Of a DNA stretch of 8,852 nt, positions 5,565-8,852 are shown piece after piece (positions within the stretch are counted from its first letter, which is position 1; each line of letters begins with the position of its first letter). Under the pieces are notes generated by a model. That model was given only the letters and a program-made list of their open reading frames with translations, was not told the origin of the DNA and ran no database searches. Made by a program: the position numbers and the translations under genes. Source of the stretch: Albidovulum sp. (GTDB lineage: Bacteria; Pseudomonadota; Alphaproteobacteria; Rhodobacterales; Rhodobacteraceae); the NCBI GenBank assembly GCA_030837825.1, contig JAUQYB010000078.1:1-8852 (forward strand), read 5' to 3'.

Positions 5565-6257
5565 ATGACCCTTGATATGCCGGATTCCCTGCTGACGGCG
5601 CGCGACCGCTTCGACCGGCTGCATGCCGATCTGCGCGACCGCATCTGCCTGCTCGACTACGCCCCCGGCACACGGCTTTCCGAGGAGAAGCTGGCGGCCG
5701 AATACGGGGTGAGCCGCACGCCGCTGCGCCGGGTTCTCGCGCGGCTCGAATCCGAGGGGCTGGTGCAGTCGGTGCACGGGGTGGGCACCTTCGTCACCGA
5801 CGTCGACATCGAGGAACTGGCGCAGACCTACCAGCTTCGGCTCGAGCTTGCCGAGATGGTCGGGCGGCTTTCGCCGGTGCCGCCGTCACCCGAGATCTTG
5901 GCCCGGCTCGCCCGCGCCGCCGACCGCGCCCGCACGCTCGTCACGGCCCCCGACCCGCGCGCCTTCGCCCAGCTCAACATGGAGGTGTTCCTCGCGAGGC
6001 TTTCGCTGACCGCCAACGAGGCGCTGCGCGAGTTCGCCGAAAGGCTCTACATCCGGACGGCGCGGATCTGGCTGAAATCGGTCTTTGCCTCGCGCGTCGA
6101 TCTCGCCGAGGAGACGGAGATGTTCCTGCGCGAGATCGAGGAGGTCGAGGCCGCGCTCGCCACCGGCGACCTGCACGCGGCCGCGCTGATCCAGCGGGCG
6201 CATATCTCGATGAGCTTCACGCGGATGAAGACCGGCCGCAGGCCCGGCCGGGGGTGA
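5565..6257 (+). CDS. GntR-family transcriptional regulator (FadR/FCD subfamily)
   Basis: This 230-aa DNA-binding protein has an N-terminal winged helix (about 15-78) with PGTRLSEEKLAAEYGVSRTPLR, the recognition helix RTPLRRVLARLESEGLV, and a wing ending GVGTFV. It has a C-terminal all-helical FCD ligand-binding domain (about 85-215). By hand alignment the FCD metal site is degenerate: the usual D-x3-H falls at M139/L143, the next His position is I191, and only H213 remains. Effector binding may therefore not depend on a metal. GGAG lies 5 nt before the ATG, and the gene follows the DMT gene by 10 nt. It probably controls this operon, and perhaps the divergent importer, through the TTGTATACAA palindrome at 2272-2281, using a pathway intermediate as inducer (inference). 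The C-terminal GRRPGRG tail is basic. Confidence 0.92.
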   Translation: MTLDMPDSLLTARDRFDRLHADLRDRICLLDYAPGTRLSEEKLAAEYGVSRTPLRRVLARLESEGLVQSVHGVGTFVTDVDIEELAQTYQLRLELAEMVGRLSPVPPSPEILARLARAADRARTLVTAPDPRAFAQLNMEVFLARLSLTANEALREFAERLYIRTARIWLKSVFASRVDLAEETEMFLREIEEVEAALATGDLHAAALIQRAHISMSFTRMKTGRRPGRG

Positions 6258-6283
6258 AGGCGTCCCGGGTGGGTCATCACCCC
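6251..6283. terminator. Possible bidirectional terminator or stem-loop at convergent junction
   Basis: The two clusters converge here with only 30 nt between stop codons. GGGGTGA (6251-6257) can pair with TCACCCC (6277-6283) around a 19-nt loop. A smaller alternative pairs GGGTG (6267-6271) with CACCC (6278-6282) around 6 nt. Neither is followed by a T-run, so intrinsic termination is weakly supported. Confidence 0.25.
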
Positions 6284-6287
6284 GCGC

Positions 6288-7427
6288 TCAGGCGAAGCGA
6301 TGCCTCAGCCGGCGCGGTATCGCCTCGATGACATGCCACAGGAAGGCGGCATAGCCGATGGAGATGATCGCCGCCGCCGCGATGAACAGGGCCGCATCCC
6401 CCTCGAACCAGCCGTGCTTCTGCAGGATGCGGATGATCACGTAATGCGCGAGGTAGATCGAATAGGAGTAGAGCCCGATCGTCTTCACCCAGCCGAGATT
6501 CAGCGGCCGGAACAGCCAGTAATCGGGCCGTGTGACCGCATAGTGGAACACCACCATCAGCGCCGCCCCCTGCACCGTGTAGCGCAGGGTTGACCGGAAG
6601 GTCAGATCCCGCGCGAGGATGCTCAGGGCAAGAACGAGAAGCGCGCCACACAGCACGACGGTCATCCGCCGGTTGTCCGCGGGCAGGATGCGCCCGGCCG
6701 CCCCGTCGCGTTCGAGAAGCGCCAGAAGGCAGCCGAACAGGATCGAGTCGAAGCGGGTGTCGGTCGAGATGTAGATCGTCCACTCGGTGTCGAGAAGGAC
6801 CTGCCAGCGGACATAGCGCCAGGCCACGATGGCCACGAGCAGCGCGAGGATGTGCACCACCCCGACCTTTCCGCGGGTGAACAGCAGGAAGATCAGCGGG
6901 AAGAGCAGGTAGAAATGCTCCTCGACCGACAGCGACCAGAGCGGTTGCAGCCCGACCACGACCGATCCGGCGTCCGGGTAGGCGGCAAGGTAGTAATTGT
7001 GGAAATAGAAGAACTGGCTGAGGACGGCGAGCGTGTCGAATTCCCCATCGGCGAAGCCGAGCCAGACGAGCAGGTAACCAAGCCCGAGCGTGAAGAAGAG
7101 CGGCGGCGACAGCCGGAGGAAGCGGCGCACATAGAACTTGCCAATGTGGATGCGGCCGGTGTCGCGCCATTCGCGGATGAAGAGCGTGGTGATGAGAAAG
7201 CCGGACAGGAAGAAGAAGATCGTCACCCCGAACCCGCCCGCGATCGCATCGGAGAGGCCCGCATGGGCGAAGAACACGATGGCCACCGATACCGCCCGGA
7301 TTCCGTCCAGGGACGGAATCGCCCCTCGCGCGAGGGTCTGAGGCAACACCCCCGGCCGGGGTAGTGCCTGCGGCTGCCTTTCGCCGCCAGCCTGCCGCTT
7401 CCGAGCCCCTGCAGCGTTACTCGCCAT
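6288..7427 (-). CDS. Acyltransferase-3 family integral membrane acyltransferase (OafA/YrhL-like)
   Basis: This is a 379-aa multi-spanning protein of the acyltransferase-3 (AT3) family, which transfers acetyl or other acyl groups to surface polysaccharides, lipids or glycosides. Visible family motifs (ATG-based numbering) are SLDGIRAVSVA before the first helix, the conserved H55 in FFAHAG, FFFLSGFLIT, the R101-R102 and R105 cluster in YVRRFLRLSP, WSLSVEEHFYLLFP from about 164, and the late YSYSIYLAHY helix. About 37 residues of Lys/Arg/Gln/Pro-rich cytoplasmic tail precede the domain. I prefer the ATG at 7427, which has GGTGG 7 nt upstream. An in-frame TTG at 7451 would add eight residues and lie 12 nt after the preceding stop. 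It has no C-terminal SGNH domain. It is a paralog of the gene immediately upstream and likely co-transcribed with it. The acceptor is unknown. Confidence 0.88.
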   Translation of the reverse strand: MASNAAGARKRQAGGERQPQALPRPGVLPQTLARGAIPSLDGIRAVSVAIVFFAHAGLSDAIAGGFGVTIFFFLSGFLITTLFIREWRDTGRIHIGKFYVRRFLRLSPPLFFTLGLGYLLVWLGFADGEFDTLAVLSQFFYFHNYYLAAYPDAGSVVVGLQPLWSLSVEEHFYLLFPLIFLLFTRGKVGVVHILALLVAIVAWRYVRWQVLLDTEWTIYISTDTRFDSILFGCLLALLERDGAAGRILPADNRRMTVVLCGALLVLALSILARDLTFRSTLRYTVQGAALMVVFHYAVTRPDYWLFRPLNLGWVKTIGLYSYSIYLAHYVIIRILQKHGWFEGDAALFIAAAAIISIGYAAFLWHVIEAIPRRLRHRFA

Positions 7428-7463
7428 CACATCACCACCGTCCGTAGGCAACCGTCCAACGTC

Positions 7464-8552
7464 TCAGTCATGCGACGCCCCCGTCACCGCCGGGCCGGCG
7501 ACCGGCGCCGCGCGGCGTTCAAGGCGGCGCCCGAACTGCAGCATCGGACCCTCGAAATACCGGAACGACACGACGGCCGCGGCAACCGAGAGCGCGAGGC
7601 AGAGAGCGGCGTTGAGCCAGAACGGAAGGCCTTCGAGTCCGAGCCTGCGCTCGACCATCAACTGCGCCTCGAGCACCATGAAATGGAAAAGATAGATGAA
7701 GTAGGAATAGAAGCCCACCCGCGCATAGGCGGTTGCCAGCAGGCCGCGGTATCCGGCAAGCCAGGTCTCCGACACCGTGATCGCCAGAAGCGCGAGGCAG
7801 GTCACGAGCGTGTAGAGGAAGGTCGGCGCGAAGGCTCCGCCGAGGCTGCGGGCGGCGATGCTGCCGAGCGTCGCCAGCACGAGGGGCCAGAACATGCTGA
7901 TGCCGCGCCCCATGCACCAGGCGAGAATCCCGCCCATGCCGATGGAATCGAGCCGCGTCAGCGGGAAGTGATAGATGCCTTCGTGGCCCGTGAGGTTGAA
8001 GTGGAACCGCAGGCCGAGCGACAGGAGGCTGAGGCCGATCAGGAACGCCAGCAGCGACCGCCGGGCCAGAAGTGCGGCAAGGCCGATCAGGATGTAGGAG
8101 AATTCCTCGACCGACAGCGACCAGGTGATCGTGTAGGGCACGCTTTCGACCCCGTCGAAGAAGATGAACCAGCCGGTGAGGAACGTGTAGGGAATCCAGA
8201 TCCGGTCGATGATCGCCGGCTCCTGGTCCAGGACCCGCATGGCGACGAAATAGACCGTCACCGCGACCATGTAGAGCGGCACGATCCGGAAGAACCGCCT
8301 GAGGAAGAAGGTGCGGATCGACCCTGCATTGACGTGCCGGATCAGGAACGAGGTGATGAGGTAGCCGCTGAGCGGAAAGAAGATGTCGACGCCGAGCGTG
8401 CCATACTTGCGAAAGAGCGCGGCGACAGGATCGAGCACCGCGTCGGGGTAGCGGGTCGCGACGTGGAAGACCACGACCATGACGATCGCCGTCGCCCGGA
8501 TGCAGTCGAGCGGCACCGACCGTTTGGAGATGAAATCCGATCTGACGCTCAT
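7464..8552 (-). CDS. Acyltransferase-3 family integral membrane acyltransferase (second copy)
   Basis: This 362-aa membrane protein has the AT3 layout: VPLDCIRATAIVMVVVFH with the conserved H30 in helix 1, IFFPLSGYLIT at 57-67, the arginine cluster R85/R86/R89 in FLRRFFRIVPLY, WSLSVEEFSYILIG from 144, and the late helix FYSYFIYLFHF. It shares the family plan with the downstream copy but differs in most positions, so the pair are diverged paralogs and not a recent duplication. I chose the ATG at 8552 because the domain begins about ten residues later. AGGA abuts it, which is poor spacing, but GGCGG lies about 10 nt upstream. An in-frame GTG at 8573 overlaps the upstream stop as GTGA and would add seven residues by coupled translation. 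A longer upward frame to 8747 is a shadow of the upstream gene. Likely role: O-acylation of an envelope or exopolysaccharide. Confidence 0.87.
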   Translation of the reverse strand: MSVRSDFISKRSVPLDCIRATAIVMVVVFHVATRYPDAVLDPVAALFRKYGTLGVDIFFPLSGYLITSFLIRHVNAGSIRTFFLRRFFRIVPLYMVAVTVYFVAMRVLDQEPAIIDRIWIPYTFLTGWFIFFDGVESVPYTITWSLSVEEFSYILIGLAALLARRSLLAFLIGLSLLSLGLRFHFNLTGHEGIYHFPLTRLDSIGMGGILAWCMGRGISMFWPLVLATLGSIAARSLGGAFAPTFLYTLVTCLALLAITVSETWLAGYRGLLATAYARVGFYSYFIYLFHFMVLEAQLMVERRLGLEGLPFWLNAALCLALSVAAAVVSFRYFEGPMLQFGRRLERRAAPVAGPAVTGASHD

Positions 8553-8569
8553 TCCTGTTCGCCCGCCAC

Positions 8570-8852
8570 TCACAACCGCCCGTGTGCCGGCCCGCTTGCC
8601 CGTCCGTGCGCCCGCGGTATCGCGCCCTGCGCGAGCGGCCGCTGCCGCGAGGGCCCGAAGCGCGTGTATTGCGGCCCCCGCGGCCGTTCCGGTCCGGCTT
8701 CCGGCAGGGATGCATCGCCCGCTTCCACTTCGGCATCCATCATCCACAGGCCGGCGGCGAAGAAGAAGAACATGAACGATGCGATCTCGCTCCAGACGAA
8801 CACGGTGCCAAGTGTCAGCGTGGCGCTGATCATCGAGATCACCCAGGCCGTC
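8570..8852 (-). CDS. C-terminal end of an unrecognised membrane protein (partial, 5' end outside window)
   Basis: This frame is open from the window edge to the TGA at 8572-8570 and gives 93 visible residues. The first part is hydrophobic, with two probable membrane helices on either side of VWSE: ISMISATLTLGTVFV and IASFMFFFFAAGLWMM. A polar tail of about 55 residues follows, rich in Pro, Arg, Gly and Ala, beginning DAEVEAGDASLPEAGPE. I do not recognise the family. Reality is supported by a sensible membrane-protein composition, an ending that meets the next gene with 17 nt to spare (or a GTGA overlap if that gene starts at 8573), and codons that look coding in this frame. The GTG at 8842 is probably internal. 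It is likely co-transcribed with the two acyltransferase genes, which hints at envelope or polysaccharide work, but its function is unknown. Confidence 0.6.
   Translation of the reverse strand, partial: TAWVISMISATLTLGTVFVWSEIASFMFFFFAAGLWMMDAEVEAGDASLPEAGPERPRGPQYTRFGPSRQRPLAQGAIPRAHGRASGPAHGRL

Noticed and set aside
4319..5644. Minus-strand open frame (441 codons) opposite the DMT gene
   Set aside because: Rich in Arg, Asp, His and Gln without membrane helices or motifs. The plus strand carries a convincing EamA protein.
7519..8736. Alternative minus-strand frame (405 codons) overlapping the second acyltransferase
   Set aside because: It is a frame-shifted copy of the acyltransferase reading, Arg/Pro/His-rich and without the AT3 motifs.
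8553..8747. N-terminal extension of the second acyltransferase up to 8747
   Set aside because: Ala/Arg/Gly-rich with no domain. It overlaps the better supported C-terminus of the upstream membrane protein, and the AT3 domain starts just after the ATG at 8552.

Overview
The window looks like chromosomal DNA of a high-GC alphaproteobacterium, most likely of the Rhodobacterales (Paracoccaceae) type. This rests on strong G/C bias at third codon positions, Ala/Arg/Gly-rich proteins, tightly packed operons with GTG and TTG starts, and long antisense shadow ORFs. I see no rRNA, tRNA, CRISPR array, transposase or integrase.

Left half (1-6257): a divergent locus for uptake and breakdown of a small amino-acid-like compound. 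Leftward from about 2019 run an ABC ATPase, a HisJ/LAO-type periplasmic binding protein and a HisQ-type permease that is cut by the window edge. Rightward from 2302 run four tightly packed genes (gaps of 2, 2 and 10 nt): a creatinase-fold M24 hydrolase with signatures of the ectoine hydrolase EutD/DoeA family, an M20 deacetylase of the ArgE type, a ten-helix DMT (EamA) transporter, and an FCD-type GntR regulator. Between the two arms lies 282 nt of relatively AT-rich DNA. It contains perfect palindromes, among them TTGTATACAA 20 nt upstream of the M24 start, which resembles FCD-GntR operators and probably binds the regulator encoded at the end of the same operon.

Proposed logic: the binding protein delivers a carboxylate-bearing substrate. 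The M24 enzyme, which has lost most canonical M24 metal ligands, opens a ring or amide/amidine bond. The M20 enzyme then removes an acyl group, and the DMT protein exports or exchanges a product. This parallels ectoine catabolism (ectoine, then N-acetyl-2,4-diaminobutyrate, then diaminobutyrate). However, an ArgE-like enzyme stands where EutE/DoeB would be expected, and none of the other usual ectoine genes is visible. The true substrate is unknown, and this is the most interesting part of the window.

Right half (6288-8852): a separate leftward cluster, convergent with the first. It holds the C-terminal end of an unrecognised membrane protein followed by two different acyltransferase-3 (OafA-like) integral membrane acyltransferases. 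It probably modifies a surface polysaccharide or lipid.
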